A stretch of 64,000 nt of DNA from Streptomyces sp. S.PNR 29 (GCF_030386795.1 NZ_JANUQM010000013.1:232478-296477); one strand, 5' to 3'. Positions 1-10,992 are shown, numbered from the stretch's first letter. Numbers and translations are program-made. The notes: a model not told the origin generated them from the sequence alone.

Positions 1-93
1 CGGCATTGCGATGTCAGTGGCGGGTGCCACAGTGGGGGAGTGAGCAACGAGCAGAGCAGCGTCACGACAGCAGGGAGGGGGTGACGTCCGGAC

Positions 94-1968
94 GTGACCG
101 GTATGGGTGTGGAAGCGGGCGCGCAGGCCGCGCGCTCCCGGGCGCTGGCCGTGCTGCGCATCCGCAGCCGGGCGCTGGCGGTCGCGCTGCTCCCGGCGGC
201 AGCCGCCGTGATCCTGCTCGCCGGCGGCTCCACCGGCCACCTCGTGGGCCGGGGCTGGGAGGTCGCCCGCTGGACCGTGACCGCCCTCGCCCTCCTCGTG
301 CTGTTCGCCGCCGGCGGCGTCGCCCTGGTCGTCGCCCGTGCCCGTCCCGCCATGAGTCCCACGGTCACGATCGCGGAGGAGTCGGCGCCCGACCTGTACC
401 GCATGGTGCGCGACCTCGCCGACCGCCTCGACGTCCCCGCCCCCTCCGCGATAGCGCTCACGCCGGACTGCGACAGCTGGCTGGAGGACCGCACCCACCC
501 GGCCCATGGCCCTCCGCCGCCGGAGGAGCACGACGACATAGCGGGCGCCGGCGGGTTCCCGCGCCGCCGGTCCCTCGCCGCGCCCGTCCTCGTCATCGGC
601 TCCCCGTTCCTGTGGTGGATGCGCGTCGGCGAGCTGCGCGCGGTCCTCGCCCCGGTCGTCGCGGGTACGGGACCGTCGGCGCACCCGGACATAGCCGCGG
701 CCCGCCGCTTCGTCCGGGGCCTGGACGCCGCGGTGGCGGTGGCCTCGGACCGCGGACGCTGCCCCCTGGCCCGGGTGGTGTGTGCGGGCATCGGCGAGGT
801 GTCCCGGCTCCTGCTGCGCAGCTGCCAGGGCCATGCCGCCGAGATGGAGCGCGGGGTCGCGGCGGCCGCCGCCGAGCGTGCACAGGCTGTGGACTACGGA
901 CTGCGGATCGTCGCGCAGGAGCAGGTGGGACTGGCGTACGCGGGCTGGGACCGGCTGCTGACCCGCGTGGCGCTGCCCGCCTGGCGGATGGGCCGCTGGC
1001 CCTCCCGGCTGGACGCGGGCGTGGTCGCGGCCCTCACCGAGCTGTCCCGCCGTGACCGCCTGGCCGAGGGATTCGCCTCCCGCCTGGGCGAACGCCCCGC
1101 CTGCGACCTGCTGGAGGAACCCGGCGTCGTGGACGAGGCGGCCTCTCTCCTCGCCGCCCGTCTCTTCCACGGCGGTCCCTCGAAGCCCGGCCCGGACTGG
1201 TCCCCCGTGGAGTGGCACGAATACCCGGAGGAGGTCGTCGACCGCAAATGGCGCACCGACGCGGCCCGCCTCCACCGCGTCCTGGACGCCCTCGGTGTCC
1301 GCCGCGCCGGCGCCGGCCCCTCCCACGACTCCGTCGGCCCCACCCTCGCCCGGGTCCTCGACCACCTCACGGACCTGACCGGACCGAGGGGTCTGCGAGC
1401 AGAGGGAAAACCGTCCCGGACGCCGGCACCTCCCGAACCAGCCCCACCGCTCCAGCCCCCCGAACCCCCCGGCAAGGACGCTCCCGCCAAGGGTGCTCCC
1501 CGCAACGACGCCCCCGCCAAGGACGACGACGAGGAAGACCTCACCGGCACCACCCCTCGCAGTGCCGCCCTGGCCGCCGGACTGCGTGCCGCGCTGGCGC
1601 GTGAGGAGGCGGCGGCCGTGCGGACCACGGGGCCCGAGGACTCCGCTCCCACCGGGCAGCCCGGCCCCGGCACCACTCCCTGGGACGACCGTGTGCTCCC
1701 CCTCTTCCCCCTGCAACTCCCGCGCACGGCCCGCGAGATCCTCACCGACCACATCACGGCGATGGTGTGCTGCGCCGCCATGGACACAGCGGGCGCGACC
1801 CCGGGCCTCGACTGGCTGGACGGCCCGTCCCTCCTGGTCAACGGCGCACGGGCGGCCGACCTGGCGCCCCGGGTCCTCAGCCTCGTCGAGACGGGCGACC
1901 CGACCCCCCTGCGGGCCTGGCTGACGGAGCTGGGGATACGCGCGGAGAAGCCGGTCCGGCTGGTCTGA
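94..1968 (+). CDS. membrane protein resembling an M48 peptidase without its zinc site
   Basis: 624 residues, GTG start with a GA-rich ribosome site upstream; an in-frame ATG lies three codons later. Two membrane segments sit near residues 28-45 and 61-81. Residues 90-200 read like the M48 (HtpX-type) peptidase core: a helix of the form LYxxVRDLADR, then GELRAVLA. M48 enzymes would have HExxH directly after LAVLA, but here residues 187-191 are PVVAG, so the catalytic zinc motif is absent. A proline- and acid-rich linker around residues 435-490 precedes a C-terminal domain I do not recognise. Inference: a catalytically dead structural or regulatory relative. The resemblance is by eye only. Confidence 0.6.
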   Translation: MTGMGVEAGAQAARSRALAVLRIRSRALAVALLPAAAAVILLAGGSTGHLVGRGWEVARWTVTALALLVLFAAGGVALVVARARPAMSPTVTIAEESAPDLYRMVRDLADRLDVPAPSAIALTPDCDSWLEDRTHPAHGPPPPEEHDDIAGAGGFPRRRSLAAPVLVIGSPFLWWMRVGELRAVLAPVVAGTGPSAHPDIAAARRFVRGLDAAVAVASDRGRCPLARVVCAGIGEVSRLLLRSCQGHAAEMERGVAAAAAERAQAVDYGLRIVAQEQVGLAYAGWDRLLTRVALPAWRMGRWPSRLDAGVVAALTELSRRDRLAEGFASRLGERPACDLLEEPGVVDEAASLLAARLFHGGPSKPGPDWSPVEWHEYPEEVVDRKWRTDAARLHRVLDALGVRRAGAGPSHDSVGPTLARVLDHLTDLTGPRGLRAEGKPSRTPAPPEPAPPLQPPEPPGKDAPAKGAPRNDAPAKDDDEEDLTGTTPRSAALAAGLRAALAREEAAAVRTTGPEDSAPTGQPGPGTTPWDDRVLPLFPLQLPRTAREILTDHITAMVCCAAMDTAGATPGLDWLDGPSLLVNGARAADLAPRVLSLVETGDPTPLRAWLTELGIRAEKPVRLV

Positions 1969-2290
1969 CGCCACCGGCACCCCGACCGCACCACCGATTC
2001 ATCTCCGCCCCCCTCGCACCGCGTCCCGCATCGAAAAGAGCCATCCCCCCGCACCGCCCCACGCATCACCCCCGCACCCGAAAGAACCACCCCCGCTCCG
2101 AGAATCGGATTCCCCTGCTCCACTTTCGGTGAATTCGCAACGAATCGTGACAGCGCGCGTGCGTTATGTGATGTGCTGAGACCGTTCGCGCACATGGCAA
2201 ACGCTGACGACATACGACAGCCACGACATGCCCACAAACAGGCACATCTGCGCACAGGCGACCACGGGGGCACAAGGGAGGGGAAGACCC
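1969..2290. other. intergenic region, no gene seen
   Basis: The 322 bases between the M48-like gene and the dimethylformamidase-like gene have no convincing reading frame. The first part is C-rich; the stretch from about 2100 is less GC-rich and contains GTTATGTGATGTG near 2162, where a promoter for the downstream gene would be expected. No clear -35/-10 pair was identified. Confidence 0.4.
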
Positions 2291-3862
2291 ATGGGGTCGG
2301 AGAACATCCGCCGCTGGGAGTCGGGGGCACGCGCGCACGCCGTCACGGATCCCTTCGGTCAGGGCCCCGTCCCCTGGCTGCGCGGCGGCGAGACGTACTT
2401 CGACGACACAGGCCTGGTCGTCCCCTGGTACGCGGACCCGGACCCGGCCCGCACCAGCCACCGGGACGCCCCCGGCCAGGACGCCCCCGGCCAGGACGCC
2501 CACCGGAGCCACACCCACCAGCGCGCCACCCGGCGGGACGGCACCCGCGGGATCCCCGCCCAGCGCCCCACTGGAGGCCCCCGCGCGGCCGACGACGTCC
2601 ACCGCCAGATCAAGGGATTCGTCTCCACCGGCGCCGTCGCACCCGGCGAGGCCCTCGACTTCCACGTCACCGTGGACCCGCCCCAGGAATTCGGCGTCGA
2701 CATCTACCGCATCGGCCACTACGACGGCGACGGCGCCGCCAAGATCACCACCAGTCCCCGGCTCTCCGGCATCGTCCAGGCCCCGCCGCTCACCGCCGAC
2801 CGCACGGTCTCCTGCCACCACTGGTGGCTGTCCTGGCGGCTGCAGATCCCCGCGCACTGGAAGGTCGGTGCGTACGTCGCCGTCCTCACCACCGCCGACG
2901 GCTACCGCTCCCACGTCCCGTTCACCGTCCGCGACGACCGCCCAGCGGACCTGCTCCTCGTCCTCCCGGACATCACCTGGCAGGCGTACAACCTCTACCC
3001 GGAGGACGGCCGCACCGGCGCCAGTTTCTATCACGCCTGGGACGAGGACGGCAGGCTGCTCGGCGAGGCGGACGCCGCCACCACGGTCTCCTTCGACCGC
3101 CCGTACGCGGGCGCCGGCCTCCCCCTGCACGTCGGCCGCGCCTACGACGTCATCCGCTGGGCCGAGCGCTACGGCTACGACCTCGCCTACGCCGACGCCC
3201 GCGACCTGCACGCCGGCCGCGTCGATCCCACCCGCTACCGGGGCCTGGTCTTCCCGGGCCACGACGAGTACTGGTCGGTCCCCATGCGGCGTACCGCCGA
3301 GGCCGCCCGCGACCACGGCACGTCCCTGGTCTTCCTCTCCGCCAACACCCTGTACTGGCAGGTGGAGCTGAGCCCCTCCCCGTCCGGCGCCCCGGACCGG
3401 CTTCTCACCTGCCGTAAGCGCAGGGGCCCGGGGAAACCCGTCCTCTGGCGCGAGATCGACCGCCCCGAACAGCAACTGCTCGGCATCCAGTACGCGGGCC
3501 ACGTCCCCGAGCCGCACCCCCTGGTCGTCCGCAACGCCGACCACTGGATGTGGGAGGCGTCCGGCGTCCAGGAGGGCGAGGAGATCGAGGGCCTGGTGGC
3601 CGGCGAGGCCGACCGCTACTTCCCGCGCACCCCGCTCCCGGAGCACGAGGAGCGCGTCCTGCTCGCCCACTCCCCGTACACCGACAAGGAGGGCGCCGTC
3701 CGCCACCAGGAGACGTCCCTCTACCGCGCCCCCTCCGGCGCCTGGGTCTTCGCATCCGGGACGTTCGCCTGGACCCCGGCCCTGGACCGCCCCGGCCACG
3801 CCGACGCCCGTATCCAGCGCGCCACCGCCAGCCTCCTGGACCGCATCTGCAAACGCGACTGA
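2291..3862 (+). CDS. N,N-dimethylformamidase large-subunit-like protein
   Basis: 523 residues from the ATG at 2291, chosen because GGGAGGGGAAG lies just upstream; an earlier in-frame ATG at 2228 has no ribosome site. Key stretches are VLPDITWQAYNLYPEDG, the FPGHDEYWS motif and LSANTLYWQVEL, typical of the C-terminal domain shared with the large subunit of dimethylformamidase. A low-complexity DAPGQDAPGQDA stretch near residues 60-75 marks a variable N-terminal linker. No signal peptide is visible. The family hydrolyses formamides in a few bacteria, but most actinomycete members are uncharacterised, so the substrate is unknown. It stands alone ahead of purC, 69 bases away. Confidence 0.7.
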   Translation: MGSENIRRWESGARAHAVTDPFGQGPVPWLRGGETYFDDTGLVVPWYADPDPARTSHRDAPGQDAPGQDAHRSHTHQRATRRDGTRGIPAQRPTGGPRAADDVHRQIKGFVSTGAVAPGEALDFHVTVDPPQEFGVDIYRIGHYDGDGAAKITTSPRLSGIVQAPPLTADRTVSCHHWWLSWRLQIPAHWKVGAYVAVLTTADGYRSHVPFTVRDDRPADLLLVLPDITWQAYNLYPEDGRTGASFYHAWDEDGRLLGEADAATTVSFDRPYAGAGLPLHVGRAYDVIRWAERYGYDLAYADARDLHAGRVDPTRYRGLVFPGHDEYWSVPMRRTAEAARDHGTSLVFLSANTLYWQVELSPSPSGAPDRLLTCRKRRGPGKPVLWREIDRPEQQLLGIQYAGHVPEPHPLVVRNADHWMWEASGVQEGEEIEGLVAGEADRYFPRTPLPEHEERVLLAHSPYTDKEGAVRHQETSLYRAPSGAWVFASGTFAWTPALDRPGHADARIQRATASLLDRICKRD

Positions 3863-3931
3863 CCCCATGCGCCTCAACCACTCCCCGTACGGGACAATCA
3901 GGAGCATTGGACAGAGCCACGGGGAGGAACC

Positions 3932-4831
3932 GTGTCCGGATTCGTCGAGAAGCCCGAGCCGATCCAGGTTCCGGGCCTGGTGCATCTGCACACCGGCAAG
4001 GTGCGCGAGCTGTACCAGAACGAGGCGGGCGACCTCGTGATGGTCGCCAGTGACCGCATCTCCGCCTTCGACTGGGTGCTGCCGACCGAGATCCCGGACA
4101 AGGGCCGGATCCTCACTCAGCTCTCCCTGTGGTGGTTCGACCAGATCGCCGACCTGATCCCGAACCACATCCTGAGCACGGAGCTGCCCGCAGGCGTCCC
4201 CGCCGACTGGGAGGGCCGCACCGTCGTCTGCAAGTCCCTGAGCATGGTCCCCGTCGAGGCCGTGGCCCGCGGTTACCTCACCGGCTCGGGCCTCGCCGAG
4301 TACAAGCAGTCCCGTACCGTCTGCGGGCTCGCCCTCCCCGAAGGTCTCGTCGACGGTTCCGAGCTGCCCGCCCCGATCTTCACGCCGGCCACCAAGGCCG
4401 CGGTCGGCGAGCACGACGAGAACGTGTCCTACGAGGAGGTCGCCCGCCAGGTCGGCGCCGACACCGCCGCCCAGCTGCGCCAGGCGACCCTCGCCGTCTA
4501 CTCACGTGGCCGGGACATCGCCCGTGAACGCGGCATCATCCTCGCGGACACCAAGTTCGAGTTCGGCTTCGAGGACGGCGACCTGGTCCTCGCCGACGAG
4601 GTCCTCACCCCGGACTCCTCGCGCTTCTGGCCGGCCGACCAGTGGCAGCCGGGCCGCTCCCAGCCGTCGTACGACAAGCAGTTCGTCCGCGACTGGCTGA
4701 CCTCCCCCGACTCCGGCTGGGACCGCGCGAGCGAGCAGCCGCCGCCGCAGCTGCCGCAGCAGGTCGTGGAGGCGACCCGCGGGAGGTACGTGGAGGCGTA
4801 CGAGCGGCTGACCGGCACGAGCTGGAGCTGA
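3932..4831 (+). CDS. purC: phosphoribosylaminoimidazole-succinocarboxamide synthase (SAICAR synthetase)
   Basis: 299 residues, GTG start with GGGGAGG about 6 bases upstream. PurC condenses CAIR with aspartate using ATP, a middle step of de novo purine synthesis in the cytoplasm. Family signatures are plain: HTGKVRELYQ near residue 15, ASDRISAFDWVLPTEIPDKG near 40-60, the VEAVARGYLTGSG loop and the later LADTKFEFGF and DEVLTPDSSRFW motifs. Length is normal for the actinobacterial type. It is followed by a strong hairpin terminator, so it forms its own unit although it functions with the purSQL and purFM genes downstream. Confidence 0.97.
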   Translation: MSGFVEKPEPIQVPGLVHLHTGKVRELYQNEAGDLVMVASDRISAFDWVLPTEIPDKGRILTQLSLWWFDQIADLIPNHILSTELPAGVPADWEGRTVVCKSLSMVPVEAVARGYLTGSGLAEYKQSRTVCGLALPEGLVDGSELPAPIFTPATKAAVGEHDENVSYEEVARQVGADTAAQLRQATLAVYSRGRDIARERGIILADTKFEFGFEDGDLVLADEVLTPDSSRFWPADQWQPGRSQPSYDKQFVRDWLTSPDSGWDRASEQPPPQLPQQVVEATRGRYVEAYERLTGTSWS

Positions 4832-4887
4832 CCGCACGATGAGGGCCCGGCCGGAGGGCCGGGCCCGCGGAGCGACGATCACACGAC

Positions 4888-4916
4888 GAAGGCCCCGGTC
4901 GATGACCGGGGCCTTC
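4888..4916. terminator. bidirectional hairpin terminator of purC
   Basis: A perfect 13-bp stem GAAGGCCCCGGTC with its complement around a GAT loop lies 57 bases after the purC stop. It can also end transcription of the converging tRNA-Gly. Confidence 0.8.
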
Positions 4917-4924
4917 TGTGACGG

Positions 4925-4997
4925 AGCGGACGACGAGGCTCGAACTCGCGACCTCAACCTTGGCAAGGTTGCGCTCTACCAACTGAGCTACGTCCGC
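4925..4997 (-). tRNA. tRNA-Gly (GCC)
   Basis: The reverse strand folds as a 73-nt cloverleaf: acceptor GCGGACG pairs with CGTCCGC, a D-arm GCTCAGTTGGTAGAGC, anticodon loop TTGCCAA (GCC, glycine) and a T-arm with GTTCGAGC. CCA is not encoded. The gene is identical in sequence to the copy at 5305-5377. Confidence 0.97.
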
Positions 4998-5263
4998 GTT
5001 GCGCCGTGGCGCGAGAGCAACTATACCCAACCTCGCTCCCGCGCGGGACGCACAGCCGCATGCCGGTTCTCCGCTCCGAGCTCGGACGCGGCCGACACCC
5101 CCGCAGTTCGGCGGCCAACTCGGGGCCGGCGTACGAGTCTCCAGCGTGGGTCGTGCGAAGGGGCGTCTCCGCGCACCCGGCTTCCGGGCAGGCCGGCCGA
5201 CCAGCGATGTGGCGACCTTCACACCGTCCGCGCCGGTGATCTGCGGTTCCCGTACGGGAACGC

Positions 5264-5295
5264 AAAAAAGACCCCGGTCCATCAGGACCGGGGTC
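5264..5295 (-). terminator. intrinsic terminator of the second tRNA-Gly (GCC)
   Basis: An 11-bp perfect stem GACCCCGGTCC with an ATCA-side loop is followed, on the reverse strand, by six T residues. It ends the tRNA at 5305-5377 before the next copy begins. Confidence 0.85.
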
Positions 5296-5304
5296 TCATT
5301 CCCG

Positions 5305-5377
5305 AGCGGACGACGAGGCTCGAACTCGCGACCTCAACCTTGGCAAGGTTGCGCTCTACCAACTGAGCTACGTCCGC
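5305..5377 (-). tRNA. tRNA-Gly (GCC), second identical copy
   Basis: The same 73-nt sequence as 4925-4997, with anticodon GCC. Each copy has its own terminator-like hairpin downstream, so the two are a gene duplication with separate 3' ends. Confidence 0.97.
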
Positions 5378-5458
5378 ATTGCCCCCGACCAGCTTTCACT
5401 GATCGGTGCGAGCACCAGCCTACCTGATCCACAAGAGTGCTCGGGACCGGTGGTGCAG

Positions 5459-5530
5459 AGCGGGTGACAGGAATCGCACACTGCGCCTTCCCCCTGGAAG
5501 GGGGATGTTCTACTACTGAACTACACCCGC
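5459..5530 (-). tRNA. tRNA-Gly (TCC)
   Basis: The reverse strand gives a 72-nt cloverleaf with acceptor GCGGGTG/CACCCGC, anticodon loop CTTCCAG (TCC, glycine) on a five-pair CCCCC/GGGGG-type stem, and T-loop GATTCCT. It is the first of three glycine tRNAs on this strand downstream of the lsr2 paralogue. Confidence 0.96.
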
Positions 5531-5654
5531 GTGGCCTTCGTGGGCCTGGCCTTTCGGCCGTGCCCCTCGGCGTGCTCCAGACTCTAGCTGATCAGCAGGG
5601 GTGCTGCGCAAGTCGGTTGTCCCGAGGGGCGGGTGAGCGGCCGTCGGCCGTCGC

Positions 5655-5972
5655 TCACTGTGCCGCGGTGAACGCCTCGTACACCTTCTTGGGGATCCGG
5701 CCCCGCGCGGGCACGTCCATCTTGTTCGCCAGGGCCCAGGCCCGGACGGCCGCCGGGTCGGGGGCGACCTCCGTCTGCTTGTACGCCCGGCCCGACCGCG
5801 ACCGCTTGCGGCCGGCCGCCACGTACGGCTCCAGCGCGCTGCGCAGTTGCTGGGCATTGGCTTCGTTCAGGTCGATCTCGTACGACTTGCCGTCGAGTCC
5901 GAAGGCGATCGTTTCCGCCGCTTCCGAGCCGTCGATGTCGTCAAAGAGAGTGACCACGACCTTCTGCGCCAC
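5655..5972 (-). CDS. lsrL: Lsr2-family nucleoid-associated protein (LsrL type)
   Basis: 105 residues from the GTG at 5972, chosen because AAGGGA lies upstream and the protein then begins MAQKVVVTLFDDIDG as Lsr2 proteins do. The N-terminal half is the Lsr2 dimerisation domain (ETIAFGLDGKSYEIDL); the C-terminal half carries the DNA-binding RGR core in VPARGRIPKKV, which inserts in the minor groove of AT-rich DNA. Lsr2 proteins silence horizontally acquired, AT-rich genes. Streptomyces usually have two paralogues; the position next to the purine genes fits the second one, called LsrL. The upstream region is unusually AT-rich for this genome, consistent with autoregulation (inference). Confidence 0.9.
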   Translation of the reverse strand: MAQKVVVTLFDDIDGSEAAETIAFGLDGKSYEIDLNEANAQQLRSALEPYVAAGRKRSRSGRAYKQTEVAPDPAAVRAWALANKMDVPARGRIPKKVYEAFTAAQ

Positions 5973-6315
5973 GAATATCGGTCCCTTCGTGCGACACCTT
6001 GTCCGTGATGACATGCAAAGACGTCACGGAGATGTCGGCTGTCCGCCTGTTATTGGGCAAAGTATCGGCTATTGCCAATTCATTTGTACAGTGCCTGGCA
6101 TTGCAATGTGAAGCCGGACTAAATCCGTCCGCGTGTCCATCGCGCAATACCCGTCCGGGGCGGTTCCCGGAACTTTCCCAGAACTTTTCGCGACAAGGCG
6201 CGACCGAGACCGGATCGTGACAGGGGTCACGTAGATTCCTACAACTCTACTCGCGTAGAAATTTTGTGCGGGTAGTCTGAAGGGACCTGCTCAGCACCAC
6301 ACACCGGGAGTGCCA
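5973..6315. promoter_or_regulatory. divergent lsrL/purS control region
   Basis: These 343 bases separate two divergent genes and hold no gene. The half nearest lsrL is AT-rich for the genome. Ahead of purS there is GTGAC-aggg-GTCAC at 6217-6230, then at 6231-6258 the four-base words GTAG, CTAC, CTAC, GTAG spaced every 8 bases (two 12-bp inverted repeats side by side), then TAGTCT at 6273-6278 as a possible -10. The array is a candidate operator for purSQL; no matching element was seen before purF or purC. Confidence 0.5.
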
Positions 6316-6579
6316 GTGGCACGCGTCGTAGTCGACGTCATGCTCAAGCCGGAGATCCTCGACCCCCAGGGCCAGGCGGTGCAGCGCGCACTGCCGCGAC
6401 TGGGTTTCGAGGGCATCTCCGACGTACGTCAGGGAAAGCGATTCGAACTCGAGGTTGACGGGCCGGTCGACGAGGCCGTGCTCGCCCGCATCCATGATCT
6501 TGCGGAATCCTTCCTGGCCAACACCGTGATCGAGGACTTCACCGTCCGGGTCGAGGAAGTCGCGGAGGCCGTGAAGTGA
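6316..6579 (+). CDS. purS: phosphoribosylformylglycinamidine synthase subunit PurS
   Basis: 87 residues from the GTG at 6316, preferred over GTG 6310 because GGGAG is then correctly spaced and the protein begins MARVVVDVMLKPEILDPQG, as PurS does. PurS is the small subunit that bridges the glutaminase PurQ and synthetase PurL in the three-part FGAM synthase of Gram-positive bacteria. The signatures GQAVQRALPRLGF and VRQGKRFEL are clear. Its stop overlaps the purQ start by four bases (GTGA), indicating translational coupling. Confidence 0.97.
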   Translation: MARVVVDVMLKPEILDPQGQAVQRALPRLGFEGISDVRQGKRFELEVDGPVDEAVLARIHDLAESFLANTVIEDFTVRVEEVAEAVK

Positions 6580-7252
6580 CCGCTCGTATTGGCGTCGTCA
6601 CTTTCCCGGGCAGCCTCGACGACCGGGACACGCAGCGTGCGATCCGCGTCGCAGGGGCCGAGCCGGTTGCCCTGTGGCACAAGGACAAGGACCTCAAGCA
6701 GGTCGACGCGGTGGTGCTGTGCGGTGGTTTTTCCTACGGCGACTATCTGCGCGCCGGGGCGATCGCCCGCTTCTCGCCGGTGATGGAGCCCCTGCTGGAG
6801 CAGGCCAGGGCCGGTCTGCCGGTGCTCGGCATCTGCAACGGCTTCCAGATCCTCACCGAGGCCCACCTGCTGCCGGGCACGATGCTGCGCAACAACCACC
6901 TGCACTTCATCTGCCGTGACCAGAAGCTGCGGGTGGAGAACGCCGAGACCGCCTGGACCAGCGACTACACCGCAGGCCAGGAGATCCACATCCCGCTGAA
7001 GAACATCGACGGGCAGTACGTCGCCGACCAGCGCACGCTGGACAAGCTGGAGGCCGAGGGCCGGGTCGCCTTCCGGTACCTGGACCTGAACCCCAACGGC
7101 TCGCTCAACGACATCGCCGGCGTCACCAACGAGGCCGGCAACGTCGTCGGCCTGATGCCGCACCCGGAGCACGCCGTCGAACCGCTGATCGGCACCGGCC
7201 GCACCGACGGCCTCCCCTTCTTCACCTCGATCCTCAAGAAGCTGGTCAACGT

Positions 7253-7256
<4 letters not shown>
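6576..7256 (+). CDS. purQ: phosphoribosylformylglycinamidine synthase glutaminase subunit PurQ
   Basis: 226 residues, class-I glutamine amidotransferase that supplies ammonia to PurL. The nucleophile is the Cys in PVLGICNGFQ (about residue 87) and the catalytic His-Glu pair is in GLMPHPEHAVEP near residue 195. The N-terminal VVTFPGSLDDRD and LCGGFSYGDYLRAG motifs are typical. It overlaps purS and purL by four bases each, so the three subunits are made from one tightly coupled message. Confidence 0.98.
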
Positions 7257-9511
<2,255 letters not shown>

Positions 9512-9525
9512 GTTCCGCAGTACGC

Positions 9526-9571
9526 ACGTCGAAGCCCCCCGACCGGTCCGCCGGTCGGGGGGCTTCGACGT
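9526..9571. terminator. terminator of purSQL
   Basis: A 21-bp perfect stem beginning ACGTCGAAGCCCCCCGACC around a TCCG loop lies just after the purL stop. It lacks a strong T-run, as is common in Streptomyces. Confidence 0.85.
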
Positions 9572-9591
9572 GTCGTGCCCGTTCCCGTTGG

Positions 9592-9626
9592 TTGCACGTA
9601 ATTACGTAGTCCCGTAATATCGAGGC
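9592..9626 (+). promoter_or_regulatory. consensus promoter with palindromic operator; leaderless start
   Basis: TTGCAC (9592-9597) and TAATAT (9615-9620) are separated by exactly 17 bases, a good housekeeping promoter. The perfect 12-bp palindrome ACGTAATTACGT (9596-9607) covers the -35 edge and spacer. The expected start of transcription coincides with the GTG at 9627 and there is no ribosome site, so the message is probably leaderless and autoregulated. Confidence 0.75.
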
Positions 9627-10127
9627 GTGGATCTCGAACAACGCGTCGCCGAGCTCGAACGGCGGCTGGCAGCGCTGGAAAGCGCGCAGCACACCGCCCC
9701 GCACCTCGGCGAGGGCGACTTCTGGGCCCTGCAAGGGTTCAAGGAGCAGCTGGCCGAGGTGCGGGCGGCCGATGGCGGGGTGCTGTTCACGGGGGCCGTG
9801 CGGCTGCCCACCGGGGAGCACTACGAGTGGCAGCACGGGGTGCTGACCGAGGGCCTGCTGGACGACGACTGGACCGGGGCCGCCGAGTCGTTCGCGGCGC
9901 TCGGTCATCCGGTCCGGCTGCGGCTGCTGCGCGAGGTCGTCGGCGGCCGGCGCACCGCGGCCGAGCTGGCCGAGCTGGACGAGATCGGCACGACCGGCCA
10001 GATCTACCACCACCTGCGCCAACTCACTGGCGCCGGCTGGCTGCACACGACCGGGCGCGGCCGCTACGAGGTGCCGGCCGGGCGGGTCGTACCGCTGCTG
10101 GTGGCGCTGTCGGCGGCCCGCCCGTAA
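9627..10127 (+). CDS. ArsR-type helix-turn-helix regulator
   Basis: 166 residues. An N-terminal short coiled coil (MDLEQRVAELERRLAALES) leads into a region of unknown function and then a winged-helix domain from about residue 85: SFAALGHPVRLRLLREVVGG followed by AELDEIGTTGQIYHHLRQL, the ArsR recognition helix region, and a wing RGRYEVP. No metal-binding cysteines are present, so it is not a classical metal sensor. The promoter carries a palindrome over its spacer (9596-9607), pointing to self-repression. The next gene starts 31 bases after the stop, so the M23 peptidase gene is probably co-transcribed. Ligand unknown. Confidence 0.8.
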   Translation: MDLEQRVAELERRLAALESAQHTAPHLGEGDFWALQGFKEQLAEVRAADGGVLFTGAVRLPTGEHYEWQHGVLTEGLLDDDWTGAAESFAALGHPVRLRLLREVVGGRRTAAELAELDEIGTTGQIYHHLRQLTGAGWLHTTGRGRYEVPAGRVVPLLVALSAARP

Positions 10128-10158
10128 GCGAACCGAACCGAACGGAACCGGGGGAACG

Positions 10159-10992
10159 ATGTCCGTACGCAAACTCGTCAAGATCGTCTACCGCCTGCTG
10201 CAGCTGACGTTCCTGGGCCTGGTGATCGGCCATGCCGCGCTGGACTGGGGATACCCGTGGTGGTGGAACTTCCTGCCGATCGCCCTGTCCTACGTGATCC
10301 TCGTCGTGGCCCACAGGTGGGGCGGCGCCCCGGACGGCCCCCGCGCCGCCCGGGAACCGGTCGAGGTCGACCCGCCCGTCACCGGCCGCTGGCTCGCGCT
10401 GAACAGCCCGGCCGACCGCACGCCGAGCCACGGCACGCACGCCTACGGCCAGACCTTCGCCATCGACGTCGTCGCCGAGCCCGAGCCGGGCGCCCGCCCC
10501 GGCTTCCGCCCGCTGTGGCCACTCGCCCGCCGCAGCAGCGCCTTTCCGGCCTTCGGGGCCCCGCTGCTCGCCGTGGCCGACGCCACCGTCGTACGGGCCG
10601 TCGACGATCAGCGCGACCACCTCAGCCGCACATCGCTGCCCGCGCTGCTGTACCTGATGGTCGTGGAGGCGTCCGTGCGCGACCTGGCCGGCGCAGAGCG
10701 GATCGTCGGCAACCACGTCGTCCTCGACCTGGGCGACGGCACCCACGCCCTCTACGCCCACGTTCAGCGCGGCTCCCTCACCGTCCGCGAGGGCGACCGG
10801 GTGACCGCCGGACAGCCGATCGCCCGCTGCGGCAACTCCGGCAACACCACCGAGCCCCACCTGCACTTCCAGCTGATGGACGGCCCCGACCCGGACACCG
10901 CCCGCGGTATCCCCTTCACCTGGCGCGGAATCGGCGTCCCCCGCAACCAGGAGATCTTCGAGGCGTCCACGACCGCGTCGCGGCCCGCATAG
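10159..10992 (+). CDS. membrane-anchored M23-family peptidase-like protein
   Basis: 277 residues with two N-terminal membrane segments (about 10-27 and 36-52) and an extracytoplasmic LytM/M23 domain. Zinc ligands of the family are visible: HAYGQTFAID (H and D), YAHVQRGS, and PHLHFQL near residue 236. M23 enzymes cut peptidoglycan cross-bridges. A 40-residue insert (DDQRDHLSRTSLPALLYLMV) interrupts the usual core. It follows the ArsR-type gene by 31 bases with GGGGGAACG as ribosome site, so it may be the target of that regulator (inference). Confidence 0.8.
   Translation: MSVRKLVKIVYRLLQLTFLGLVIGHAALDWGYPWWWNFLPIALSYVILVVAHRWGGAPDGPRAAREPVEVDPPVTGRWLALNSPADRTPSHGTHAYGQTFAIDVVAEPEPGARPGFRPLWPLARRSSAFPAFGAPLLAVADATVVRAVDDQRDHLSRTSLPALLYLMVVEASVRDLAGAERIVGNHVVLDLGDGTHALYAHVQRGSLTVREGDRVTAGQPIARCGNSGNTTEPHLHFQLMDGPDPDTARGIPFTWRGIGVPRNQEIFEASTTASRPA

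Noticed and set aside
1..93. C-terminal end of an upstream gene
   Set aside because: A frame ends at about 41-43 but only 13 residues are visible, too few to identify.
2066..4414. Long reverse frame opposite the dimethylformamidase-like gene and purC
   Set aside because: Its valine/glycine-rich composition is the mirror of forward coding; no ribosome site or domain.
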